Source: Agaribacillus aureus (GTDB lineage Bacteria > Bacteroidota > Bacteroidia > Cytophagales > Cyclobacteriaceae). Taken from it: a DNA stretch of 64,000 nucleotides. Numbering within the stretch: the stretch's first letter is position 1; every line of letters starts with the position of its first letter. The position numbers and the translations under genes are program-made. The notes under the pieces were generated by a model that was given only the letters and a program-made list of their open reading frames with translations, had not been told where the DNA came from and did no database searches. Positions 55,212 through 63,379 of the stretch are shown one piece after another. The stretch lies in NCBI GenBank assembly GCA_030442055.1, contig JAUJEB010000004.1:806001-870000 (forward strand). The letters are read 5' to 3'.

Positions 55212-55236
55212 TACATTAAATAATTGATAGACTTTA

Positions 55237-56445
55237 TTAAGATTTCTTGCTTAGTATTTTTTGAATGGAGCTAGCTACTATTCTTTCCTCACCCGGGTTC
55301 ATCATCCAGGTGGTAATATCTATGGACTCATCTCCACCCACGGTCTCTATGGAAGGGTGGCCATTTCTCAACGCCTGCCTTGCTTCGTTAGGTGTCATTT
55401 TTACCTTCTTATTGTCCCAACGGATACGAAGCGAAGGCACGTGATTGGCGATATCGGGCACGTGTATTTCCGTTTCAACACCGTCTACAGTTGCGGCTGC
55501 ATCGGCAATGAGTTTGATCTGACTTTCCCACAGCTTCCAGTCGCTTTCGTGGTCGCGGGTCAAATAGTTCTCTACAGCCATCAGCATGGCTAGAATTTCT
55601 TCCTTGTTAACCTTCATACCTCTGCCAACGGTATCCCCACGGGGAGGGGCGCTTAATCTTGCAGCGGCGATCAAATCTTTCCTGCCAAGCAATAAACCGC
55701 AACTTTGAGGGCCGCGCAATCCTTTACCCCCGGAAAAACAAGCCAGGTCGAAACCCATATCCGTATATTTCCAAAGGTTTTCTACCGGCGGCACATCGGC
55801 AGCGGCATCAATCATCATCGGTATGTTATATTTTTTGCCTACTTCTACAAATTCTTTGTACTGTATTTTTCCTTTAAAATTATTGGCATTCAGAAACCAG
55901 AGCATGGCTGTCTGATCATTAATGGCTTTTTCCAGCTCTTTCCTGGTTTCAATTTCTATCACCTTTACGCCACAATTTTTTATCGCATGTGCATATCCTA
56001 TTACGTGCGACTTTTGCATGATCACCTCTGTTTTCATCCCGGAAAGATCGGTGGGAATACGGGATGCTTTTTCGGAGTCCATTCCCGATAGAACGCCTGC
56101 GGTTCCAAGCGTTATGGCAGAAGCGGCTCCTGCTGTAACGGTAGCGGCCTCGCAGCCGATCAGTTCGGCCAAACGCGCTCCTACCTTGTCTTGTAACTCG
56201 TCCAGCGCTACATATTGCCTTGTGGCGTAATTGTAAGCGTCTATGGCACTCTCTCTCATCAAGCAACCTGTTAGGGAAGTGTACGTGCCGGCTGCGTTGA
56301 TAAATGTGCGTAAACCTAATTCCTTATAATAATCACGCCTGGTAACCGGACCCGGCCAAACGGCGGCGGTTACTTCGGTGGTGGCAAATAATCCCCCTAT
56401 GAGTGGTAAGGCCGACATTTGTTTTAATAATTGCCTTCTTTTCAT
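55237..56445 (-). CDS. Exported SelA-like PLP enzyme (aminoacid/aminoaldonate lyase candidate)
   Basis: This 402-residue protein has a twin-arginine-like signal (MKRRQLLKQMSALPLIGGLF). Fold-type I PLP features are present: VTAGAASAITLG at 103-114, MIDAAAD with D213, and FSGGKGLRGPQ with Schiff-base Lys K241. The block order and SGGKGLRGPQ match the SelA-like branch that includes DgaE, the D-glucosaminate-6-phosphate ammonia-lyase. These proteins often stand beside a deacetylase-type amidohydrolase, as here. Export of a PLP enzyme is rare. The likely role is removing ammonia from a 2-amino-aldonate, with an enamine intermediate for the flanking RidA proteins. The substrate is inferred. Confidence 0.83.
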   Translation of the reverse strand: MKRRQLLKQMSALPLIGGLFATTEVTAAVWPGPVTRRDYYKELGLRTFINAAGTYTSLTGCLMRESAIDAYNYATRQYVALDELQDKVGARLAELIGCEAATVTAGAASAITLGTAGVLSGMDSEKASRIPTDLSGMKTEVIMQKSHVIGYAHAIKNCGVKVIEIETRKELEKAINDQTAMLWFLNANNFKGKIQYKEFVEVGKKYNIPMMIDAAADVPPVENLWKYTDMGFDLACFSGGKGLRGPQSCGLLLGRKDLIAAARLSAPPRGDTVGRGMKVNKEEILAMLMAVENYLTRDHESDWKLWESQIKLIADAAATVDGVETEIHVPDIANHVPSLRIRWDNKKVKMTPNEARQALRNGHPSIETVGGDESIDITTWMMNPGEERIVASSIQKILSKKS

Positions 56446-56515
56446 GATTTTATTAATTAAAGTTTTCTACAATAAAAGATAGTTTCGGCAGTGGCCCTGA
56501 TGACCGTGACCCTAC

Positions 56516-57001
56516 CTATAAGGCTGCGATGCAATCCATCTCGACCAATGAATCACCGGGTACGCCACCATAAGTAGCCACGGTAGTACGCACCGGCGGG
56601 TTCGGGCCAAAGCGACCACGAAAGACTTCGTTCATGCCATGGTAATCTGCCAGGTCGTGAAGATATACGTTCACCTTCAGCACTTTTTCCATGGAAGAGC
56701 CATTTTTGACCAACTCTTTTTCCAGCTCTTTCAGCACGTGATCTGTATGTGACTTGATGTCGCCTTCAAAGTGCGCGCCTTTGCCCGCGATGTAGAGCGT
56801 ATTTCCGTGCTTAACGGCGCCGGAAAATAGTGGTATCTTCTGGTCATCGGTGACAATTTCTCCCACCACTTTTTTTTCCGGGTATTCGGGGTCACCGTGA
56901 TCGGCGGCTTTTACCACCCCAACGCCCAAAGCAGCCAACACCGTGGCGCCAACTTTTTTAAAGATTGATCTTCGCGAACTTAATTTTTCCATAATTAACA
57001 A
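56516..57001 (-). CDS. RidA-family deaminase with twin-arginine signal
   Basis: This 161-residue protein starts MLIMEKLSSRRSIFKKVG, with the twin arginines followed by a hydrophobic stretch (VLAALGVGVVKA). It is probably exported by the Tat system. The RidA domain covers about 50-161 (GNTLYIAGKGAHFEG, VLKVNVYLHDLADYHGMNEVF, NPPVRTTVA). The catalytic Arg and a late acidic residue (VEMD) are kept. It is 70 bp upstream of the SelA-like gene. Together with the lipoprotein RidA at 54645 it flanks the PLP enzyme on both sides. Confidence 0.88.
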   Translation of the reverse strand: MLIMEKLSSRRSIFKKVGATVLAALGVGVVKAADHGDPEYPEKKVVGEIVTDDQKIPLFSGAVKHGNTLYIAGKGAHFEGDIKSHTDHVLKELEKELVKNGSSMEKVLKVNVYLHDLADYHGMNEVFRGRFGPNPPVRTTVATYGGVPGDSLVEMDCIAAL

Positions 57002-57042
57002 TATTTTGATTAATGAATAACTTCATAAAAGTGTTACAAATA

Positions 57043-57972
57043 CTACCAGGTTCTCTTTTTTAGTAACTCCTGGATCTGAGCCTTGGGTACCGGCAAATCA
57101 TCTATATGATCTTTCAGCCACTTGGAAAAGTCTTTCTCAATTTCAGCTGACCATTTACTATCGATCTGACCCGGCGTATATTTACCTTCCTTTAACCTGG
57201 TGATCCCAAACAAATCCCGGAGTCTTATCACTTCGGAGGTAACCACCACCTTTTCTGCCAGATGTGCTGGAATGAATACAACACCTTCCCTTTTTGCCAC
57301 CACAATATCGCCTGGCAACACCGTGGCGGCGCCCATTCTGATCGGCACGTTGAGTCCTGAAAGCATTACCTCCTGCAAAAACGAAGGATGCCAACCTTTT
57401 ACGAAAGCATTGAAGCCCTCGATCTCGGCCAATCCCTCCAAATCTCTGCTCGAAGCATTAAAAACAACTCCATTACCCGATTTGGCAAAAATGGAATTTC
57501 CCAGGTTATCGCCAATAAGTGTACCGTCTACAATTTTCCCAAATCCATCGGCCACGTAAACATCTCCCTTGGAAAGCATATCAATGGGCCAGGAATTAGT
57601 ATTTCCTATGCGTCCTTCTTTTTCACCTCTTTGCTTAATTTGATCAGCCACGTCGGGCCTGTTAGGCATGTATTGGGCGGTCAAGGCGCGGCCAACCACG
57701 GCAACCTCCTCATGGATCGGTTGCCAATTGCCTTCGAACTGGTTATGAAAACCTTCATTTCGCAAAACACCCCATACCTCTTCGATGGTTACATGATGCA
57801 TTCTTTCCACGATATCATCAGGCACCTTCGGCCGTCCATCGGGGAAGCGTTCACCTTCCCATTTGGCGGTGAGAAATATCATCTCCTCCCGGGATATGGT
57901 TTGAGCGAGAACGGTAGCGCCTGCCATTAAAAAAATTATTAAAATAAGTGCGGTACGTTGTGCTTTCATCAT
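57043..57972 (-). CDS. Exported RraA-like class II aldolase/decarboxylase
   Basis: This 309-residue protein has a signal peptide (cleavage likely after ATVLAQ). The RraA-like domain at about 85-240 has the aldolase motif D-X20-R-D exactly: D155 in IGDN, then R176-D177 in ASSRD. This motif marks family members that act as HMG/CHA aldolase or oxaloacetate decarboxylase and is lost in the RNase E regulator. The protein is longer than typical members, with N- and C-terminal extensions. In this operon it would be the natural enzyme to cleave a 2-keto-3-deoxy acid. The substrate is inferred. Confidence 0.86.
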   Translation of the reverse strand: MMKAQRTALILIIFLMAGATVLAQTISREEMIFLTAKWEGERFPDGRPKVPDDIVERMHHVTIEEVWGVLRNEGFHNQFEGNWQPIHEEVAVVGRALTAQYMPNRPDVADQIKQRGEKEGRIGNTNSWPIDMLSKGDVYVADGFGKIVDGTLIGDNLGNSIFAKSGNGVVFNASSRDLEGLAEIEGFNAFVKGWHPSFLQEVMLSGLNVPIRMGAATVLPGDIVVAKREGVVFIPAHLAEKVVVTSEVIRLRDLFGITRLKEGKYTPGQIDSKWSAEIEKDFSKWLKDHIDDLPVPKAQIQELLKKRTW

Positions 57973-58024
57973 TTGGTAAGTTATGAATAATAAATGTTTT
58001 TTTTAATTGGTTAATCAGACCTGG

Positions 58025-59266
58025 CTATTCGTCCCAGGCCAGACTGGAAATCCCGTTCAGGTCCCAAACAACTTTGCCTGCCTTGATAGTTAATTCACAG
58101 ACCAGCTTTTTATCTCCATCCATGCGAAACCCTTTGGTATCCACAAAACCAAATTTTCCTTTTTCCAATTTCAAAACGGCCACGTCGGCTATACCTTCGG
58201 GGCTCAGGTGTCCTAATTCCGGTCTATTTATGACTTTAGCAGGATTAAAAGTGGTTTGGGCCACTACCTCCTGAACTGTCAGGCCCATGTTTAAAAATTT
58301 GGACATTACATTGGTGATATCTTTCATGCCTGCATTCATGCTGCCTGTGTGCAGGTCCGTGCTGATGGTGTTTGGTTTTAGCCCTTGTTCGATGGCCGGC
58401 ACAGCCTGTTTAAATAAAAAACTTCCGCCACCATGCCCTACATCAAAGATGATTCCTCGTTGTTGTGCTTTGAGTGCAAAGGGTTCCAGCTTGCCATTTT
58501 CATCCACTACGGGCATCCGGCCGTTAACGTGGGCGTAGGCGTGGGTGAAAATATCTCCAGGGCGCAGCTTTTCCATAAATAAAGTTTCAAGTGACAGGGG
58601 AGGTTGATGGCCGCCGAAATCAACCATTACAGGAATATTCGCCAATTCTCCAGCCTTCACAGCCTGCTCGACCGGCGTCCATTCGCCGCCCTGATAATGC
58701 GCTACCTTAACTCCTACAATATACTGTGGAAAGGATTTGGCTTCCATGGCGGTTAGTCTACCGTCCATATCCGGCAGGTTTTGTTCGGTAGCTCCACCTT
58801 TCATCCCGGCACCAACGATATTTATAAAGCACAATACCCGCGTTTTAGAATTATCAATCACTTGTTGCTTAAAGGTTTTAAAATTCCGCCACCCCGCTCC
58901 TCCGGCATCTACAATGGTGGTCACGCCTGAACGGAAACTGAATCCATCCGGTGGCAAAGCCGAGAAGCTGTTGCTAAGGTAGCCGTATGCTTTCGTACCA
59001 AAAAAGTTATGAGCATGGAGGTCAATCAATCCGGGCACTACGTAGGATCCTTTAACATGGATGACCTTTTCCACATTGGCTACCGGAATATTGGGGGCCA
59101 CCGCTACTATTTTTCCTTCGGTCAAAGCTACATCCATGATGCCATCGATATTGTTTTTAGGATCAATGACATGCCCTCCCTTCAACAGGATCTCTACCGG
59201 CGGTTGCGCCATCGCGCCAAGGAAAGAGCAGCCAATGAATAAGATTAATAGGGTAAGCTTTTTCAT
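58025..59266 (-). CDS. Exported amidohydrolase/deacetylase-family metalloenzyme
   Basis: This 413-residue protein has a signal peptide (cleavage near GAMAQ). The amidohydrolase metal site is visible: DLHAH (H84, H86), VGVKVAH (K187, possibly carbamylated), FGGH (H220), THAY (H242) and STDLHTG (D304). It resembles the deacetylase-like branch that travels with SelA-like PLP enzymes in Firmicutes and enterics. In this operon it would remove the N-acetyl group from an N-acetyl-aminoaldonate, giving the substrate of the PLP enzyme encoded at 55237. That reaction is inferred from neighbours. Confidence 0.86.
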   Translation of the reverse strand: MKKLTLLILFIGCSFLGAMAQPPVEILLKGGHVIDPKNNIDGIMDVALTEGKIVAVAPNIPVANVEKVIHVKGSYVVPGLIDLHAHNFFGTKAYGYLSNSFSALPPDGFSFRSGVTTIVDAGGAGWRNFKTFKQQVIDNSKTRVLCFINIVGAGMKGGATEQNLPDMDGRLTAMEAKSFPQYIVGVKVAHYQGGEWTPVEQAVKAGELANIPVMVDFGGHQPPLSLETLFMEKLRPGDIFTHAYAHVNGRMPVVDENGKLEPFALKAQQRGIIFDVGHGGGSFLFKQAVPAIEQGLKPNTISTDLHTGSMNAGMKDITNVMSKFLNMGLTVQEVVAQTTFNPAKVINRPELGHLSPEGIADVAVLKLEKGKFGFVDTKGFRMDGDKKLVCELTIKAGKVVWDLNGISSLAWDE

Positions 59267-59322
59267 GCTGTGTTATTAATATTTAAAACATAGAATCTCG
59301 TTTTATAAGTCACCGGCAATTT

Positions 59323-60249
59323 TTATTGCCGCATCGCCCATTCCCTGCCGGGGTGCTCTGCCCGAAATGATTCGAGGCTGCCCCTGTCCTGCAAAGTGAC
59401 GTAACAGGTTTTACCATCATCACCCCCAAAGGTAATATTGGAAGGTTTTTTACCTGTCAGCTGAATTTCCTGCAACAGTTTCCCGTCCGGCGAGACCATG
59501 GCGACTGTTCCCTTACCATGGCGGGTAATATAAATGTTCCCTTCCACGTCACAGCGCATGCCGTCCATACCAAAATCCTCGAAACGGATCAAAAGCCTTT
59601 TACCTGATATTTCCCCGGAAGGCGACAAGTCATAAGCCCATACATTGCGCTGAACGCTTTCATTGACATACAATGTTTTTTCATCCGGACTTAATTCAAG
59701 GCCATTGGTAGTACCCATATCCGCCTCCAGCAAAACGAGTGACCGGTCATTATCTACACGCCAGAGGTTACCGGTACCTTCCTGCCAGTTGGGATCGCTG
59801 GCGTAAAGCGTTCCGTTGCTGCTGATCGCTAAATCGTTGGGTTGATTCATACTGTCTCCGTGGACATAGACATCAATTGATTTAGATATGACATCAATTT
59901 TCAAGACATTATGACCTGTATAATCGGCTACAAACATGTTGCCTTTATTATCCAACCGGATCCCATTTCCGATACTTCCCTCCGGCAGGTCCGCAAAGAG
60001 ACTGCTTTTACCCTCCTGGTTTACAATACCTATAGTTCCCTGCTTCTGAAAGTTAACAACATAAATGTTGCCATCCGAATCAGTTGCAGGCCCTTCAATG
60101 CCGGAGGTGAATTCTTCCGGTATTGTAAAATCACTGCTCTTGTATACTGCTTCTCCTTCCTCATTATTTACCTTGCCCGATTGACAGCCCCATAACAAAA
60201 ACAGTAGTAATAATCTAATAAAGTCCCTCTTAACCATATTGAAATCCAA
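59323..60249 (-). CDS. SMP-30/gluconolactonase-type lactonase, lipoprotein
   Basis: This 308-residue lipoprotein has its cysteine at C22 (LWGC). It is a six-bladed beta-propeller of the SMP-30/LRE family. The metal ligands are visible at the expected places: E52 (GIEGPA), N182 (TTNGLELS) and D229 (GMDGMRCD). It would open a sugar lactone to the aldonate. It lies directly downstream of the sugar dehydrogenase gene, 45 bp apart, which would produce such a lactone. Membrane anchoring on the outside of the cytoplasm matches that partner. Confidence 0.9.
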   Translation of the reverse strand: MDFNMVKRDFIRLLLLFLLWGCQSGKVNNEEGEAVYKSSDFTIPEEFTSGIEGPATDSDGNIYVVNFQKQGTIGIVNQEGKSSLFADLPEGSIGNGIRLDNKGNMFVADYTGHNVLKIDVISKSIDVYVHGDSMNQPNDLAISSNGTLYASDPNWQEGTGNLWRVDNDRSLVLLEADMGTTNGLELSPDEKTLYVNESVQRNVWAYDLSPSGEISGKRLLIRFEDFGMDGMRCDVEGNIYITRHGKGTVAMVSPDGKLLQEIQLTGKKPSNITFGGDDGKTCYVTLQDRGSLESFRAEHPGREWAMRQ

Positions 60250-60294
60250 TGCCCTGAATGTTTAGATTGAAAAATAATTTAGCATATTTTAAGT

Positions 60295-62052
60295 CTATTG
60301 TGTAGAAGTCCTTACCTGCTTCACTTCTTCTTCCGAAACAGCACTTGCTTCATTCCCAAAATTTTGTCTTATATAAGTTAAAATACTTGCCACTTCATCA
60401 TCCGGAAGAAAGCTATGTTGCGGCATGACGCTGTTGTATGGTTTCCCGTTTACCTCGATCCCACCTTCCAAACCATTCAGTACTACCTTGATCAATCTTT
60501 CTTTATCTCCGGTAACCCAATCCGTGTCCCGGAGGGGTGGATATCTGCCCGACGCACCTTTGCCATTTCTTTGATGACAGATGCCGCAGTATTGAAAATA
60601 CAATGCTTCTCCCGTATTTGCCAGTATTTTCAGCAAGTTATCTTGTTGTTCGTCCGGGGTTTTTATGTTTGGTTGCTGTTTTCGTTTTTCCATGGCGGCC
60701 AGTTGTTTTTCGCCAAAAGTATCCTTGTCCCCTCTAAAAGTCACCTTCCATACTTTTCCCTTTTCCGTCTCGCTAAGATACAATGAACCGTCAGGTCCCA
60801 TGGCCAAGCCCATGGGCCGGTATACCGCATCGCTTACATTAACAATTGTATCTACTTGTGCAAATCCATCGGCAAACACTTCCCACTCACCGGTTGGCGC
60901 CCCGTCTTTAAAGGGTATGAAGGCTACAAAATAGCCCGATTGTGGATAGGGCGCCCGGATGGTAGAGCCATGGAAAGCCACAAATGCTCCGTTTTTATAT
61001 CGCGCCGGAAACTGGTCTCCGGTATAAAACAATAAGCCATTAGGTGCCCAGTGGCCTGGAAAACCCATGATGGGCAGGTCATAGTCACTGCACCTTCCGA
61101 TCGAGTCGCCATCACCACCATACTCCGGTGCCAGTACTTTCTTTTCCTGCAATTGATCGTAATAACAGTAAGGCCATCCAAAATCAGTTCCCTCAGTGAC
61201 TTTCAGAAACTCCTCCGAGGGAAGCATGGCGCTCTCCCAGGCAGTGTACAGGTTGGGGAATAACCTTAAAAGATCGTCGCGGCCGTGCATCACAAGGTAC
61301 AGGTTATCATCCTGGTCATTCCAGTCCATACAAATCATACTTCTGATCCCCGAAGCAAAACGCGTCCCATCCTTCTGTGTTTGCCCGGTCTTATTGGCAT
61401 CAAAACGCCATACGCCGGCATGATGCTCCAGCTGCGGACAAGGATCCAGGCCAGGTTGTCCAGGGGTTCTTTTGGGTTCCTGACAGGCATTTGACGGTGC
61501 GCCAAACGGCACATAAAGGTTGCCTTCCTTGTCAAAAGCTATTGGCTTGCCATTGTGCTCATGATCGCCATGTTCGTGGTCATCCAGTACAATTAACTCC
61601 AGCTCACTGTCAGGGACTAATTTTTCAGGATTTAAGCGGTACCGGTACACTGCTAATTCGGTACTAAAGTATAAGTAGCCATTGTAAACCTCTACCGCCG
61701 TTTGAAACCCCCAATTGCCTTTATGCTCATATACACCAAATCTTTTAACAATATCAGCCCTTCCGTCGCCATCGGTATCTCTGAGCGCTGCAATACCGCC
61801 ATCTTCAAAAGAATATCTTAGCTTGACATAAACATCACCATTTTCATTGACGGTTATTTCCCTCGCCTTTCCTTGGAGGCTGTCCACTACCACCACGGCC
61901 TCAAAATCCTCGGGAATGAAAAGACCGCCTGTCGAGTAGCTTGGTGTCGCCTGGCTACACCCCATCAAAAAAAAACAATTAGAGAGAATAATCAGCGGGA
62001 AAATCCCGGAGAAGGCACGGTCTTTTTTTTGAGGCTTATGGTTAGTCTTCAT
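60295..62052 (-). CDS. Glucose/sorbosone dehydrogenase-like propeller fused to cytochrome c, lipoprotein
   Basis: This 585-residue lipoprotein has its cysteine at C32 (LMGC). An N-terminal beta-propeller (about 45-440) resembles soluble aldose and L-sorbosone dehydrogenases (DGDGRADIVKRFG, TEGTDFGWPYCYYD, YRPMGLAMGPDGSLYLSE). A C-terminal cytochrome c follows: heme motif CGICH at 489-493 with an axial Met candidate M543 in NSVMPQHSF. It would oxidise an aldose at C1 and pass electrons to the respiratory chain. It is first in the ten-gene operon, behind the TGTTCACGAACA motif. PQQ use is likely from family but not shown. Confidence 0.88.
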   Translation of the reverse strand: MKTNHKPQKKDRAFSGIFPLIILSNCFFLMGCSQATPSYSTGGLFIPEDFEAVVVVDSLQGKAREITVNENGDVYVKLRYSFEDGGIAALRDTDGDGRADIVKRFGVYEHKGNWGFQTAVEVYNGYLYFSTELAVYRYRLNPEKLVPDSELELIVLDDHEHGDHEHNGKPIAFDKEGNLYVPFGAPSNACQEPKRTPGQPGLDPCPQLEHHAGVWRFDANKTGQTQKDGTRFASGIRSMICMDWNDQDDNLYLVMHGRDDLLRLFPNLYTAWESAMLPSEEFLKVTEGTDFGWPYCYYDQLQEKKVLAPEYGGDGDSIGRCSDYDLPIMGFPGHWAPNGLLFYTGDQFPARYKNGAFVAFHGSTIRAPYPQSGYFVAFIPFKDGAPTGEWEVFADGFAQVDTIVNVSDAVYRPMGLAMGPDGSLYLSETEKGKVWKVTFRGDKDTFGEKQLAAMEKRKQQPNIKTPDEQQDNLLKILANTGEALYFQYCGICHQRNGKGASGRYPPLRDTDWVTGDKERLIKVVLNGLEGGIEVNGKPYNSVMPQHSFLPDDEVASILTYIRQNFGNEASAVSEEEVKQVRTSTQ

Positions 62053-62503
62053 TTTAAGGTTCAGAAAAATATTTTTGAAATCACCTGATTTTCAAAACTT
62101 CCTTCTGTATTTATTTCGTTTTCCAGCCAGAATGTTAGAAAATACAGAGAGCACCAGTTAAATATTAAAATCTAAGGAATATAAGTTAATTATTCCGCAA
62201 TTCAAATAATTTGTTCACGAACACATTAGCCCCAAAACTAAAAATTAGAATTTATGGTACTTTATTGATATTTTTTTTACTCAAGCGGGTAATGGCCGGA
62301 ACCAGGTATTAAAAAAACCTAAAAGTCCGGATTGATTCACACCTGTAGGGGCTATTTTTTTCGAATATCCGGGTTGATGAAAAGTTAAAAAATCCTTTAT
62401 AACACGTACAGATGGTTACCGCTGTCTCACAGTGGGAAGATATCAAAAGCAGAAATCAGCCATTAGTAAAGCTTCAGTCAATGAAATCTTTACCGGCCAA
62501 CGA
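62053..62503. other. Upstream region of the ten-gene oxidative operon
   Basis: These 451 AT-rich bases lie between the DUF1080 gene and the dehydrogenase gene. They hold the operator candidate at 62212 and an imperfect hairpin (CCGGA 62296-62300 with TCCGG 62326-62330, and an inner AGGT/ACCT pair) that may end the DUF1080 transcript. No ORF is seen. Confidence 0.45.
62212..62223 (+). promoter_or_regulatory. LacI-type operator candidate, site 3
   Basis: TGTTCACGAACA is a perfect inverted repeat (TGTTC-AC-GAACA) and agrees with sites 1 and 2 at 10 of 12 positions, the two changes being symmetric. It lies 160 bases upstream of the dehydrogenase start, in the right place for operon control. Confidence 0.65.
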
Positions 62504-63370
62504 TCAATAGATACATTTTGTATTGTCAGACTTCAGGTAATAGCTTTTATAATTTTTAGCTTTTTCATCGGTACACCCGCATAGGTCCAGTACCTCTATT
62601 TTTTTGAAATCTATTGGATGTGTTTCTGCCTGAATGGCAATATATCCCATGCCTAACGGCCCGGTCAGGCTTGCTTTTTCAGGGATCAATCCCGAAACAT
62701 TGCCGCCATCTACCAAAGGTTTGGTATAGGTTAATACTGGTGTACCGCCAACTATGTGCTGTAGTATTGAATCACCAAGTACCAATGCCTCTACCTCCAC
62801 CCACTGATCTCCGTGGAAGGTTTCAGAAGTTGAACTAATGCAGTGAGGTGTAAAAAGGGTATCGGCAAAGTGCACATTAGTACCCGGAGTGCATAAGTTG
62901 GCCGTAGGCCGCGAACCTTCACCGCCTCCACCCAGAAGTTGCATTTCCAGTGATATGGGAAAATCCTGGTTCAATCCCATGCTTTCCGGAGATTGGGAGT
63001 GAAGCATGAAACCATTGTTTCGAAAAGCCCATCCGGGACCTCCCTTGACCTGGTCTTCAACAAAGCGGTAGGTGGCTTTGAGGCGATAATGTGAAAACTC
63101 CTGGTTGTAAAACAAGTGGCCAAACTCTCTGTTGACAAAGCTGTCATATTCATGATAACGAACTTTCAGTAAACTATCCTCTACCTTAAAAGTATTTTTA
63201 TAATTCATGCCAAGTTCATATCCATTAAACTTGACCGACCAATTATCAATATCCTGACCATTAAACAGTTGGATCCATTCCTCCTGATCCGGATCGTTGT
63301 TTTGCGACGTGGAACAATTAAAAAGTAATGCGCTGCTTACAAAAAGTATTAATACCTGAAGTTTATACAT
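62504..63370 (-). CDS. DUF1080 (3-keto-disaccharide hydrolase-like) lipoprotein
   Basis: This 288-residue lipoprotein has its cysteine at C19 (LLFNC). The body is a concanavalin-like fold of the DUF1080 family: LFNGQDIDNWSVKFNGYEL, FGHLFYNQEFSHYRLKATYRF, NNGFMLHSQ and VEVEALVLGDS. Some members cleave 3-keto-glycosides made by Gfo/Idh/MocA dehydrogenases; others only bind sugar. It is 9 bp downstream of a sulfatase gene, so the pair is co-transcribed. The reaction here is not known. Confidence 0.85.
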   Translation of the reverse strand: MYKLQVLILFVSSALLFNCSTSQNNDPDQEEWIQLFNGQDIDNWSVKFNGYELGMNYKNTFKVEDSLLKVRYHEYDSFVNREFGHLFYNQEFSHYRLKATYRFVEDQVKGGPGWAFRNNGFMLHSQSPESMGLNQDFPISLEMQLLGGGGEGSRPTANLCTPGTNVHFADTLFTPHCISSTSETFHGDQWVEVEALVLGDSILQHIVGGTPVLTYTKPLVDGGNVSGLIPEKASLTGPLGMGYIAIQAETHPIDFKKIEVLDLCGCTDEKAKNYKSYYLKSDNTKCIY

Positions 63371-63379
63371 ATTATTTTT

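Noticed and set aside
57388-57930. A 180-codon plus-strand frame opposite the RraA-like gene
   Set aside because: The minus-strand gene has an exact family motif and signal peptide; the antisense frame has no domain or start context.
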